A stretch of DNA of 64,000 nucleotides from Sipunculus nudus. Taxonomy: Eukaryota > Annelida > Sipuncula > Golfingiida > Sipunculidae. A program made the position numbers and the translations under genes. The stretch covers positions 5,371,676 to 5,435,675 of the forward strand of contig CM049311.1 of assembly GCA_026874595.1 (NCBI GenBank). Direction: 5' to 3'. How positions within the stretch are numbered: the first letter of the stretch is position 1; the number at the start of each line of letters is the position of its first letter. The notes under the pieces are model-generated. The model worked only from the letters and a program-made list of their open reading frames with translations. It ran no database searches and had not been told where the DNA came from. Of the stretch, positions 1 through 10,290 are shown piece after piece.

Positions 1-46
1 CTCTAGATTCTATAGATATTTATTTCATACGGTGAAATATATTACG

Positions 47-47
<1 letters not shown>

Positions 48-98
<51 letters not shown>

Positions 99-126
99 GT
101 AATGTATATATATATATATATACATT
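48..126. repeat. (TA)n microsatellite, unit 1
   Basis: TA repeats from 48 to about 94 with a second short run to about 126. Counterparts are at 10704-10760 and 21304-21365, with different lengths. Confidence 0.9.
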
Positions 127-384
127 TATGAACTTAGTTTTTATACTACCTAACAACCAGTAATTAGCGCATCCCCGTTCTCCAAATTCTGGATCAAAAT
201 TTGCACTGAACCTGCGTATAATGATCAAATGTTAAGAAAAATAAAGCTCCTAGTGTGAATTCATTTTGTGAGGATAACCGTCTCCATTTTAATGCCAGTT
301 TAACGAAGTATGTACATTTGCAGAATTCTATTCCATGGAGTGTCACTTCGTGACAGGATAGTAACACACGCTTCCTCTCATTTT

Positions 385-655
385 ACATCCTGGTGTTTTC
401 CTGTCCCGGTGACTAAAGTTGCGCTTGTTAACTTGGGTGTAGTTGCCCCCATTTGCTGGCATATGCCATCGAGGAACCCACGAAAGGCGCATTCGTTTGT
501 GAGCGTAACACGGTCGTGAGGCACGGTATTCTCATGAAGCCTGCAGACCGCTAACCCTATGGGTGGGGGCAGACCTTGAAAATTCTGAACACCTCGGCTG
601 ATATTCGAACAACCTGTATACCACTGAAAGCTTTCCGTGTTGACTGAGTAGGCAT
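385..655 (-). mobile_element. tRNA-derived SINE, unit 1 left copy
   Basis: Read on the minus strand, this block matches the clearer SINE at 61033-61345 in order: a degenerate B-box region (GTTCGAATATCAGC), GGTCTGC with a CCCCACCCA run, CTGCAGGCTTCATG, CTCACAAACGAATGCG and GGGTTCCTC. It is diverged. Confidence 0.65.
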
Positions 656-1689
656 GGCAAACTTAAATATTCCATATATTTAATGTTAAAATAATGGAAA
701 TAGAATTTTTAATATCTTTTTTACTCAAATGTACTGATTAAAGATCTGTAAGGAATATTTGTATTGAGCTAGTTGGGCCAATTTTATTCATAATTACACT
801 ATTTTACTTTTTTCACCATTTTACTTTTACCACTTGTATAGATTTATGTTCAGCAGGAATGAACACACAGAAGTATCTCCCTTTCAAGGTGCTCAAACTC
901 TTTACGCGTAACTGTCAGAACATATAGGCCACTGTGCCCGGCTTTACCGCATTTAACAAATATATATATCGCTGTTCAGCAATATCATATATTAACGATT
1001 AATGCCCTTCTAACAATCCGGAGAAAGGACACACACTCATCGCTACACACCTTTATGAATGAATGTTAGCTCACCTGAAAATCAGTTGTGGTCGCGAAGG
1101 GCAACTCTATAAATAAATATGTGATGTAGGTTTCTTTTGACACCAATATGAGCGGTGAGCGGGTATTTTTTACTTAACTTGTCCAGACAAAACATGCTAT
1201 AATTTTTGCCAACATGGCATACCAGGTATGCATGGATACACATATCTAAATTCTTGAAATACTAGATTGAAATAATATAATTCAATCAAGTTTCAATTTC
1301 ACCATCATGATTGAAAATTTTGCATCTTTAATACACGCAATGAGACAAGATCCTTAATTTGCAATGTAAATACTGGATATAGATAGAATTATTTCTTGTA
1401 GAAAGGGTACATTCAAAGATAAAGTAGTGAACCTGTAACATAGGATCGATAGTTACGTAGAACAATTGTTTTTCTAAATGTGACCTAAACCGGGAGGCCT
1501 CCGGGCGGGGATTCACTAGCTGTTCAAGGGGGCTAAATTGACACTAAGCTGATTTCAAACAACGATACTAGTATCTTTGGACCAAACGGTCTCATAGAAA
1601 GGCTGGACGGTTATTTAATGGACACGACTCATGGCATGGAAAACAAACACTGAACGTAACAGGACATAAGACGTTAAGCTGTCAGGTGA
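656..1689. other. Unit spacer without recognised genes
   Basis: AT-rich sequence left of the palindrome. I see no coding potential and no structure beyond short AT tracts; unit 2 carries the same sequence at about 11300-12331. Confidence 0.6.
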
Positions 1690-1697
1690 TCAAATGC

Positions 1698-1703
1698 TTT
1701 ATT
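1698..1703 (-). terminator. Poly(A) signal of copy 1
   Basis: AATAAA on the minus strand, in the context GTGTAAATAAAG shared with the plus-strand genes, about 190 bases past the stop codon. Confidence 0.7.
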
Positions 1704-1889
1704 TACACACGTGTAATATGAATATTAAATGAGACACATATTTACCATGATACAAATGTGTATATGAACATATTTACATATGACGATACGATAAAGTGAA
1801 TATGATATGTATAATACATTTTAATAAAACGATACATTTTACACACATTTTACAATAGCCATGATTATTATGCGTTTAAATCCTGATGT

Positions 1890-2792
1890 TCAGCTAGTAG
1901 CCGCCAGGGGGCACTTGCGTCTTCTGGCGATCTCTCTGATGTTCTTTGTGTTACCAGATCTCAGACGACGGTTGGCGAACCATTTCTTGACTTGTTCTGT
2001 GGTGATTCCCCCAGTGGTGGCCAGGTACTCAGTGGTCTCGGCAGTCGGGTACGGGTGCTCTTCATTCATAGAGTACCAGTTCTCCATGATACGAGTAGCT
2101 AAAGGGTTCAGCTTGGCGGGCTTGGTTTTCCGCGGACGGATGGCGGGAGCTGCAGCAACCTCCGTCAGAGAGGTCACGTGACCTGATTCTACATGGTGAC
2201 ACCACTGCTGGACTTGACTGATTAGAATTAAGTGCTTGTTGTCATAGTAACTGTTGATACCGTCATGTTGCCATGGTGACAATCTTTGCGCCATCAGTGA
2301 CTGGTAACGCTCACCTTCAAGTTGACTGGCCTGCATGGCGTAATAATTCTGGATCTCCTGGGACCTCGTCTTCTGCTTGGACTCGAGTGTCAGGAGTTGT
2401 AGGTTCAACATGGCGATCCGGAGAGACAGAGGTTCAGGGAATGCATTCTTGACTGGTGCTGCCACCTGTGACGGGGTAACACCCGGTCCATGATGCGTCT
2501 TGGTACACGATCCCGCCCAGACCGTATCGATGGCCGGAGCAGTGCTGACACAGCCAGGAATCTTGGTGAACCAGTCTCTGTGTGTCGGACCGTTCAGTGC
2601 TTTCAGTGTCTGTCTTGCTGGTACAGGGGGCTTCATGCTGGTGGCTGTCTGGTTCGTTGGTGGTTGATGGACTTGCTCTGTGACTGACGTTTGCCATTGT
2701 ATATCCATCCCTTGGTGTGTAGTGTACGATCCTGAACACAGGAGATCACTCAGCTCCTCAAGGCTGGGGACGTCCATGTCAATCAGATCCAT
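1890..2792 (-). CDS. TALE-class homeobox protein, SPILE-like (copy 1)
   Basis: This is a predicted nuclear DNA-binding transcription factor of 300 residues in a single exon. The homeodomain lies at about residues 221-283. Its helix 1 region (ATRIMENWYSMNEEHPYPT) aligns without gaps to the PBX-type helix with the three-residue TALE loop and the PYP signature, and its recognition helix reads QVKKWFANRRLR, with W48, F49, N51 and R53 intact and alanine at position 50. A basic tail (REIARRRK) follows. Residues 1-190 contain no MEIS or PBC domain; residues 121-164 look helical. The start is the first ATG after the TATA/initiator pair and is shared by all copies. The gene is more GC-rich than its flanks. 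Known biology: divergent TALE genes without partner domains expanded in spiralians (SPILE). Assignment to SPILE is inferred; TALE class is clear. Confidence 0.93.
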   Translation of the reverse strand: MDLIDMDVPSLEELSDLLCSGSYTTHQGMDIQWQTSVTEQVHQPPTNQTATSMKPPVPARQTLKALNGPTHRDWFTKIPGCVSTAPAIDTVWAGSCTKTHHGPGVTPSQVAAPVKNAFPEPLSLRIAMLNLQLLTLESKQKTRSQEIQNYYAMQASQLEGERYQSLMAQRLSPWQHDGINSYYDNKHLILISQVQQWCHHVESGHVTSLTEVAAAPAIRPRKTKPAKLNPLATRIMENWYSMNEEHPYPTAETTEYLATTGGITTEQVKKWFANRRLRSGNTKNIREIARRRKCPLAATS

Positions 2793-2913
2793 TTCCAGGT
2801 TACTCTTAAGCTATCCCTGAGTAGTGTAGGCACCTGTACTTCGATCAGTGAGTAGCCGGTTGAGCAAATTCTGAGTAAGCAGTGAGGTCAAATTGTAGCG
2901 TTGAGCAGATACT

Positions 2914-2954
2914 GAGTGAATGATACCTGCTCACCACCTACTCGCCTTTATATA
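2914..2954 (-). promoter_or_regulatory. TATA box and initiator of copy 1
   Basis: On the minus strand TATATAAA lies at 2954-2947 and TCATTCACTC at 2923-2914. The initiator A at 2921 is 33 bp from the first T of the TATA box. The predicted 5' UTR is about 130 bases. Confidence 0.75.
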
Positions 2955-3027
2955 CCAGCTACTCACTGGTAAACTTCAGAAACTTGATTCTCTCCTTTGA
3001 AGGCCAAAACTTTCTTTGCCCATCGGA

Positions 3028-3106
3028 CTTTGATCCCTTTGATCATCACCGTGTACGTTAATTAATCAAAGGCTCTGGTTGCTAAACTCAGCCCTGTTCA
3101 TCAAAG
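3028..3106 (-). promoter_or_regulatory. TCF/LEF-like site cluster upstream of copy 1
   Basis: Four matches to the TCF/LEF core occur in 79 bases: CTTTGATC at 3028 and 3037, AATCAAAG at 3064 and CATCAAAG at 3099. A weaker CTTTGAAG lies near 2996. They sit 75-150 bp upstream of the TATA box. Function is inferred from motif density and conservation in all four copies. Confidence 0.65.
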
Positions 3107-3463
3107 GATGGTTTGTTATTTGCCTTGGCCGGCTACAGAGGATCAGTCTAAGTTTGGTTGTCGTGTTTGTAAGTTTGTTACTCATCAAACAGTAATCTAA
3201 GTAAGTTTGTACATGTGGCTATGAAGAAGAAGGAAAGTTTGGTTTAGGTGTTTGACAAACAGACCTGGCTGTGATGAGACTAATAGTTCGACCTCATCGT
3301 TTGAAAAGTTGATAATTTTATGAAATATTTCATGAAATGTATTTTATTTTCAAGTATAAAAATATGAAAAATTCTCAATATATCTTTTTGCTTTACTTTT
3401 AACTCTTCATTTAATGGGTTTCATCTAATAATTGTATCAAAATCCAATGAATTGTCTTATTTG

Positions 3464-3509
<46 letters not shown>

Positions 3510-3748
3510 TATAAAATATAATATATTCATCATGTAATTTCATACACATATTATAATATAATATGATATAATATGATATAAACTTTTATAATATAATTAA
3601 ATATGATAAAATATGATAAAAATATAATATGATATAATATACATAAAATTAATTAAAATTAATTAAAGTTGATCAAATGTTTATAAAACTTTATATTATA
3701 TAAAAATATAATATGCTATGCAATACCAATCTATAATATACTATATTA

Positions 3749-3783
<35 letters not shown>

Positions 3784-3865
3784 CTACATATGCACTATAC
3801 TACAATATATATCTATATACTATACTCAAGCAGTGTCTTCATAAATAGTGTTATACTTTCAATTG

Positions 3866-3918
<53 letters not shown>

Positions 3919-3930
3919 TTGTATATATAT
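3464..3930. repeat. AT-rich block with three (TA)n runs
   Basis: TA runs at about 3467-3506, 3758-3782 and 3872-3916 lie near the inner end of the left palindrome arm, with ATATGATATA variants between them. Shorter versions occur in unit 2 at 14106-14475. Confidence 0.85.
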
Positions 3931-4416
3931 ATATATAAGTAATTGTAATGATATTAAAATGGTGAAGTGCATTAATCGTACGGTATAATAACAACGCTTA
4001 TTACAACGGGCGTGTAAGCGCTGACAAGTAAACCAATTAACGGTAGGACATCAGAATCAACTACCACATCAGCTGACAAACAAGAATCAAATCATCTTTG
4101 TGGACGAACATTTGACAAATTAATTAAATCTTATTATTATCATGGCTTTCTTCTAACGAAGATAGCTGATAATAATAATAATTATTGTAATAATTATTAT
4201 AATAATAACAATAATTATAATATTAAAAATAATAATAATATAATTTGAGAATAAGGGCGTTGTCAAAATAAGCGTTATTCCGATTTCAACTTTGCCAATC
4301 CACGTCCTCTTGCAACCAGACTCTCTGCGTATGTAGATTCTGGCCTTGACATTGCCTTTGAATTAATTTCATGTTTGTCATGATTATTGGTACACTGCTT
4401 ATATATTTAATTTCTG

Positions 4417-4484
<68 letters not shown>

Positions 4485-4500
4485 TATAATTATAATAATA
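4417..4500. repeat. (AAT)n microsatellite
   Basis: A long run of AAT repeats next to the dispersed repeat in the palindrome centre. It produces only artefactual poly-Tyr or poly-Asn frames. Confidence 0.9.
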
Positions 4501-4539
4501 AAAAATGATAATAATAAAAAAATAATAATAATAATTAGA

Positions 4540-5420
4540 AATGAGCTCAGAGAGCGCAGACCTCCGCCAAGACAGGTCATTACCTAAATATGGCATTGTC
4601 AGAACTGAAGATTATTTTCCTGATAAACCTCCCTAAATTTGATCAATTGTGCCTTGTATTGTTGTAGCTATCCTGAAATTTTCATCAAAATAGTGTTCAA
4701 AATAGGGGTCCGTGCATGGTACCAGTAAATCAACGTCTGTACAAGAAGTTCATTAAGTTTGTTATATTTAAATCCTGGCGGGCTTACAAGGATCTTCAGG
4801 GATGTTTCATTAAAATATTATGGTAAGAACATGGTAGTGTTGCCAGGACAACCAATTTAGTACTAAGGACACGAACGGATGTAAACTGGTGTTTATATTT
4901 AGCACTACTTTCTAGTTTCTTTTTGTACCTTCTACCATTTCAACAAAACACGGCCTAATTGTACAGGTCATTCCCACAACTGTGAAGGTATCACAGTTGT
5001 GGATTTCGCAACAACGTGTAAACAAATGTTCTATAAAACCCGTAAAACACTCTTTTATGGGGTTATTTACGAATCGATCACTCCGAAAATTTGATCAATT
5101 GTTTCTTGTATCATTGCCGAGCTATTTTGAAATACCTTCAAGATCCGTTCAAAGCTTTTTGAGTATAATGTTGCTAACAGACAAACAAACAAACTAACAC
5201 CGGTAAAAACATTATCCCTGCGCCACAGACAGTGTTCAAAGTTGGTGTTCTTAAATTTTTATTAAACATTTGTTATTCCTGAGAACTTTGTAATTGAAAT
5301 TATTGATATCTCCCTTGGAAATCGTTATGTTGCTGCCCTTGACTTGAAACACAACGAACAACATCGTGACCCCCCCCCCCCCCCCCCCCCATTCTGTCCG
5401 TTGATTTACTGATACCTTTC
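4540..5420 (+). repeat. Dispersed repeat in the palindrome spacer (unit 1)
   Basis: It begins near CAGAGAGCGCAGACCTCCGC and continues through GTGTTCAAAGTTGGTG and GTTGATTTACTGAT. The same blocks in the same order recur at 52560-52940, showing a dispersed element. Two internal stretches sharing AATTTGATCAATTGT (near 4630 and 5088) suggest internal duplication. A perfect hairpin (CCACAACTGTGA, 5-base loop) is at 4974-5002, and a C run lies near 5371-5391. No ORF. Confidence 0.65.
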
Positions 5421-6385
5421 AGGGAAACGGCACGTACACGTCTCCGTATAAACAAATGTCCTAAAACCCCATAAGAGTCTCTTAAAATTTAATTCACTTT
5501 TAAAGAGACATGTGAAGAATATATATTCAGCTTTTCCTGGGACCCTGCAATGGAAGAAGTATAAAATATAGATTGCACTAAAATGAATTATGCAAATATA
5601 GCAAGTGCAGTCTCATTTTGAGAAAAATAATGTATATCAATGCACTTCAACATTTTATTATCATTACAATTACATGTACATATATATATAAAGTATAACA
5701 CTATTTTTAAAGACACTTATTGATTGTAGTATATTGTAGTATAGTGCATATGTAGTTAAATATAGTATAATATAGCATATTATATTTTCGCATGGCATAA
5801 CCTATAACATCATATATAACATTATATAATATTTAATTTGATTAATAAAATGGATTGATTTAAATTAATTTTAACTGTAATATATAATGTTATGTTATAT
5901 TATATTAAAATTTTAATATTATATTATACATTTATTATATTATATTATATTTTGTCATATTGAATTATATTATATAAGATTATATTATATTATATCATAT
6001 TATATTATAATATGTGTATGAATTGACATGATGAATATAAATATTTTTTAGTATTTACATTTCAAATATGAGACTTATCAGATGTGACCCATTAAATTGA
6101 GAGTAAAAAAGCAAAAGCAAAAAGATATATTTAGAATGTCATATTTTTTACATGAAAATAAAATATATTTCACGAAATATTTCATAAAATTATCAATTTT
6201 TTAAACGATGAGATTGAACCATTAGTCTCATCAAAGCTAGGTCTGATTGTCAAACACCTAACCAAACTATCCTTCTTCTTCAGAGCCACGTGTACAAACT
6301 TACTTAGATTACTGTTTGATGAGTAACAAACTTACAAACACAACAACCAAACTTAGAGCTGATCCTCTGCAAACAACAAACCATC

Positions 6386-6478
6386 CTTTGATGAACAGAG
6401 CTGAGTTTAGTAACCAGAGCCTTTGATTAGTTAACGTACACGGTGATGATCAAAGGGATCAAAGTCCGATGGTCAAAG
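6386..6478 (+). promoter_or_regulatory. TCF/LEF-like site cluster upstream of copy 2
   Basis: Five matches occur in 93 bases: CTTTGATG at 6386, CTTTGATT at 6421, GATCAAAG at 6448 and 6457, and GGTCAAAG at 6471. The cluster ends about 70 bp before the TATA element. Confidence 0.65.
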
Positions 6479-6548
6479 AAAGTTTGGGCCATCATAGGAG
6501 GCAATCAAGTTTCTGATGTTTATCAGTGAGCCGGATTTGAGTAGCTGG

Positions 6549-6589
6549 TATATTAAGGTGAGTAGCTGGTGAGCAGGTATCATTCACTC
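6549..6589 (+). promoter_or_regulatory. Altered TATA element and initiator of copy 2
   Basis: TATATTAA is at 6549-6556 and the TCATTCACTC initiator is at 6580-6589, with the same 33-bp spacing as the other copies. The sixth base of the box is T rather than A, which would weaken TBP binding if the box is used. Confidence 0.65.
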
Positions 6590-6715
6590 AGAATCTGCTC
6601 AACGCTACAGTTCGACCTCAGTTTAACTAAGAATTTGCTCATCTTGCTACTCACTGATCTAAGTGCACATGCCCCCTGGTACTCTGCTCAGGTATCGCAC
6701 AAGAGTAACCTAGAA

Positions 6716-7612
6716 ATGGACCTGACTCACTTGGACGTCCCAAGTATTGAGAAGTTGAGTTCTCTCCTGGGTGTCGGATCGTACACTACACACCAAGAGA
6801 TGGATATACAAAGGCAAACGTCAGTCACAGAGCCAGTCCATCAACCACCGAAGAACCAGACAGAGGCCAGCATAACGCTCGCTGTACCAGCAAGACAGCC
6901 ACTTACAGCACTGAACAGTCCGACACACAGGGACTGGTTCACCACGATACCTTGCTGTGTCAGCACTGCTTCGGCCATCGATACGGTCTGGGCGGGATCG
7001 TGTACCAAGACGCATCATAGACCAGATGTTACCCCGCCACAGGTGGCAGCACCAGTCAAGAATGCATTCCCTGAACCTCTGTCTCTCCGGATCGCCATGT
7101 TGAACCTTCAACTCCTGACCCTCGATTCCAAGCAGAAGACGAGGTCCCAGGAGATCCAGAATTATTACGCCATGCAGGCCAGTCAACTTGAAGGGGAGCG
7201 TTACCAGGCGCCGAGTGCCCACGGATCGTTACCATGGCAACATGACGGCATCAACAGTTACTATGACAACAAACACAGCAGTCTCATCAGTCAAGTCCAG
7301 CAGTGGTGTCATCATGTAGAAGCAGGTCACGCGGCCTCTTTGACGGAAGTTGCTCCCGCCATCCGTCCACGGAAAACCAAGCCCGCCAAGCTGAACCCTG
7401 TAGCTACTCGTATCATGGAGAACTGGTACTCTATGCATGAGGAGCACCCGTACCTGACCTCTGAGACCACTGAGTACCTCGCCACCACTGGGGGAATCAC
7501 CACAGAACAAGTCAAGAAATGGTTCGCCAACCGTCGTCTGAGATCTGGTAACACCAAGAACATCAGAGAGATCGCCAGAAGACGCAAGTGTCCTGTAGCG
7601 GCTACCAGCTGA
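6716..7612 (+). CDS. TALE-class homeobox protein, SPILE-like (copy 2)
   Basis: This 298-residue single-exon protein is the inverted-arm paralogue of the gene at 1890-2792. The open frame runs upstream to 6569, but that position is GTG in the 5' UTR. The ATG at 6716 gives the MDLTHLDVPS start that matches the other arm (MDLIDMDVPS). The homeodomain is at about residues 217-281, with WFANRRLR intact at 269-276 and Q44 and N51 kept. The TALE loop reads HPYLT, not HPYPT, so the second proline of the family signature is lost. The core promoter has TATATTAA where the other copies have TATATAAA. The poly(A) signal is at 7816. The role is presumably transcriptional regulation; targets are unknown. 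Confidence 0.93.
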   Translation: MDLTHLDVPSIEKLSSLLGVGSYTTHQEMDIQRQTSVTEPVHQPPKNQTEASITLAVPARQPLTALNSPTHRDWFTTIPCCVSTASAIDTVWAGSCTKTHHRPDVTPPQVAAPVKNAFPEPLSLRIAMLNLQLLTLDSKQKTRSQEIQNYYAMQASQLEGERYQAPSAHGSLPWQHDGINSYYDNKHSSLISQVQQWCHHVEAGHAASLTEVAPAIRPRKTKPAKLNPVATRIMENWYSMHEEHPYLTSETTEYLATTGGITTEQVKKWFANRRLRSGNTKNIREIARRRKCPVAATS

Positions 7613-7815
7613 ATTGCAAGACAAAAACGCACAGAAAGAATCGTGAAGATTTTAAATATATATATATAACATGTATATTGAATGTATGTATTCTGTTGTA
7701 ATATTCATATCATATCAGCATATTTGATCACTATATGTAAATATTCCCATATATACATTTGTTCATCATTAATTGTAGACCTATATGTAAATAATATTTA
7801 TATTATACATGTGTA

Positions 7816-7821
7816 AATAAA
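7816..7821 (+). terminator. Poly(A) signal of copy 2
   Basis: AATAAA in the context GTGTAAATAAAG, about 205 bases past the stop codon and matching the other copies. Confidence 0.7.
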
Positions 7822-7839
7822 GTACATCACATTTTACAT

Positions 7840-8814
7840 TTTATGTTTGTCTGTGCATCATCAATGAATGCGCTGTGTGTTGGTCTTCCAAACCTGTATA
7901 TTTGTCGTAATATAAGACTCGTAACGGCCACATGACCATCATCCCTTTAGGTAGAGTACTAAACTGTGCAATGTTTAAAATAAAACTCAAATTCCGACCC
8001 GCTTTCTTATTCAACCACCATTTCTTGTTCATGCAGAACTTTCTTACTTCATACATTTATATTAAAGCATTAAAAATCCATGCATAGATATGAAATCTAT
8101 GACATCCGCCGCAACCTTTTTAAGGGTTTTAGACCAATTGTTTGGCCTAGCCCCTCTCCCCCCCCCCTTTTTTCCGGACCTGGCGACTTTTTTCCGGTTG
8201 TGTCATCAGTCCTCGTTAGTAAGACCTCTCCTTTCATTAACCCTAAGTCCGCCCCTGTTACTCTGTGTGTGTGTGTGAAGGTGTAGGGGTCTGGGTTTGT
8301 GTATGTTAGGCTATCTCTTATCCGTATGTGTGAATTTGTGTGTATTTCTGTTGATACATTTCTATTAATCACACAAACACCTATAAAAATCCTTTGAATT
8401 CGTTCACAAGGGTAGCGCAATGCACCTGTACTGCACGAGGAGTTTACGTAAAGCTACATGCAATTAACTCACTTGTTATTTTTCTGACAACCATCTGAGA
8501 AGCCTGAGTACACCCTTATCAATTTGATGTCAGAATTCGACACCAGGGGACTCTGTCTAAAAGCTTATGCGACATCATTTCTTTGTGAGCTGGAAACTGC
8601 AGAACAGTCGTCAAACGTTGTCATGGTAAATTATACACGGAGGTCATGAGCAGTAATTGAGAAATGATGATCATGTTATTTCTACAGTTTAAGCATTAAA
8701 ACTCAATTTACAAGAACTACAACTGTCTACGTTGCTTGTGGTATAAAACTGATATACTTAAGTCAAAATCACAATAAAACTATGAACATGTACATGTACA
8801 TGTATATGTATATA
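7840..8814. other. Unit spacer right of the palindrome
   Basis: No gene recognised. It contains a pyrimidine run near 8155-8172 and a short (GT)n near 8264. The segment 8044-8786 is retained in unit 3 and recurs in unit 2. Confidence 0.6.
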
Positions 8815-9780
8815 CATGACCGGGTTCAGCCACCGCCGCCGCGGCGTCCGTTTCCGCAAAACTCCTCTGAGACTACAGGACCGATTTTCCGAAGCTTTAC
8901 CCAATTATCGGGTCACATATGAACTGGTGCCTTACCAATTTGCGTTGCTCTCTGACCTTTCCATCTGTGCGTCTGTGTTTACACATTGAACAACATATCT
9001 TCGGACTCGTTTGACCGACCAGACTGAAATTTTGCACCAGTGTAGCTTTGGATAGCTTTACATCATACAATTAACTGGTGGCGCCACCTGCAACAATTTT
9101 GCGCGGCGTCCATCTGTTTGTCTGCCTTGGGTTACAAATCACTCATATCTCTGCAGTGGTTGGATTATCCATTTGCAATTTTTTCATATGAATAGCTTTC
9201 TTGATTTTATGACAGGTGGCGCCACCTACATTCACGTTCAGGCTGCAGACATCCAGGCTTATATTTCAGGACTGGTTTGACGTATCCTCCTGAAATTTTG
9301 CACGTTTATAGATCTTATATAGCTCTTTATTATACGCAAAACTGGTGGCGCCACCAGCAACCATTTTTGCACAGCGTCCTTGTGGTTGTCTGCTGTGGGA
9401 TAAAATTACTGTACATGTATACTAGTATACATGTATATACATTTTGGATAGCTTTCTATGGATTTTGTGGAGGTGGCGCAACCTACATACATATTCGGCT
9501 GCAGACATCAATGCTAATATGCAACACACCTCACTCTATTTCCCCTTGCCACTCAATCCATGCTTCACTTCACCCGTCCCACTCTGATTTCGGCAGATAC
9601 ACGAAGTCGCTTGTCGATTGCCCGTATTCTACCTTCTTTAAACTTTGTCTCAGCGACATTTCATGTAAATTTCAGAAAATGTTGCATCCGTTATAAATTA
9701 AAAGACACTCCTATGCTGAAAAATAATTGTAATAATAATTATAAAAATACCAACATTTTGGGAAGTTTGCTTGAAAGTTG
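8815..9780 (+). repeat. GGTGGCGCCACC-bearing repeat block (unit 1)
   Basis: It starts at CCGGGTTCAGCCACCGCCGC. The 12-base palindrome GGTGGCGCCACC occurs at 9077, 9215 and 9344, with a one-base variant at 9472, spaced about 130 bases apart inside degenerate tandem repeats that also share GCTGCAGACATC and GAAATTTTGCAC. The end has CACTCAATCCATGCTTCAC. Other copies lie at 22525-23205 (inverted) and 59930-60440 (diverged). The class is unknown; it is probably a non-autonomous element. Confidence 0.7.
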
Positions 9781-10077
9781 TTTTCAGTAATTAATTTAAG
9801 GATTCTTAGACTGAAACATAATTTATAATCAGTGGGGGATCCAGCGGGTGCCGCCCGCGGCGAGCGCCCCCTCAGTTGAACTGTATTATCTCCCATTTTA
9901 TCGAGTTCTATTCCCATTTATTCGTAATTAATTTTCATTTTTCAAATTTTAAATTTTCAAGGCAATTAGATTGTTATGTTTATTATTTTCCAATTCATAA
10001 GTAGAGGATATTAAAGAATAGATTTTAAATTTATTAAATTGAGAAAGCATCCAATGTATATATTTATAAACTCAGTG

Positions 10078-10290
10078 AGAGGGAATCATTTCGTTATCCT
10101 CGACCAATCGCATTCGCCTGTGAGTGAGGCAAAGCCATCCCATTTGCCCTACAGAGTTCAGCTTGTTCTGGGTCGACCTTAAAAATCTCACCGCTCCGTT
10201 ACTGATACTCAAACTCACGCTCTGTGCTCTGCTGTCCGAGTCCTGTGCGCTGCCTAGCCCACAATAGCCGGCAAAATGCAAAGTTTGACA
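10078..10290 (-). mobile_element. tRNA-derived SINE, unit 1 right copy
   Basis: On the minus strand it matches the 61-kb SINE through the tRNA-like head and body: CACAGGACTCGGACAGC, GTGAGTTTGAGTATCAG, GCGGTGAGATTTTTAAGGTC and ATGGGATGGCTTTGCC. Confidence 0.6.

Larger units (their letters stand above)
1690..7830. repeat. Imperfect palindrome carrying the gene pair (unit 1)
   Basis: The arms 1690-3973 and 5639-7830 are reverse complements over the 3' UTR, coding region, promoter and upstream AT-rich DNA. Landmarks include the poly(A) context TGTAAATAAAG in both arms, the GAAATATTTCATGAAAT stretch near 3330 with its partner near 6178, and matching inner ends near 3973 and 5639. The spacer 3974-5638 is not inverted and holds a dispersed repeat. 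Arm proteins are roughly 85 percent identical, far more divergent than the same arm between units. Confidence 0.9.

Noticed and set aside
1861-2181. Frames antisense to the homeobox genes (also 2490-2687, 6821-7222, 7229-7624 and unit 2 equivalents)
   Set aside because: They are shadows of the coding sequence in other frames with no independent signals.
6569-6715. Upstream extension of copies 2 and 4 by 49 residues
   Set aside because: The first codon is GTG, it overlaps the initiator region, and the minus-strand copies have no equivalent; the conserved MDL start is downstream.
10080-10290. Host exon in a GC-richer stretch of each unit
   Set aside because: The reverse strand matches the SINE at 61 kb.
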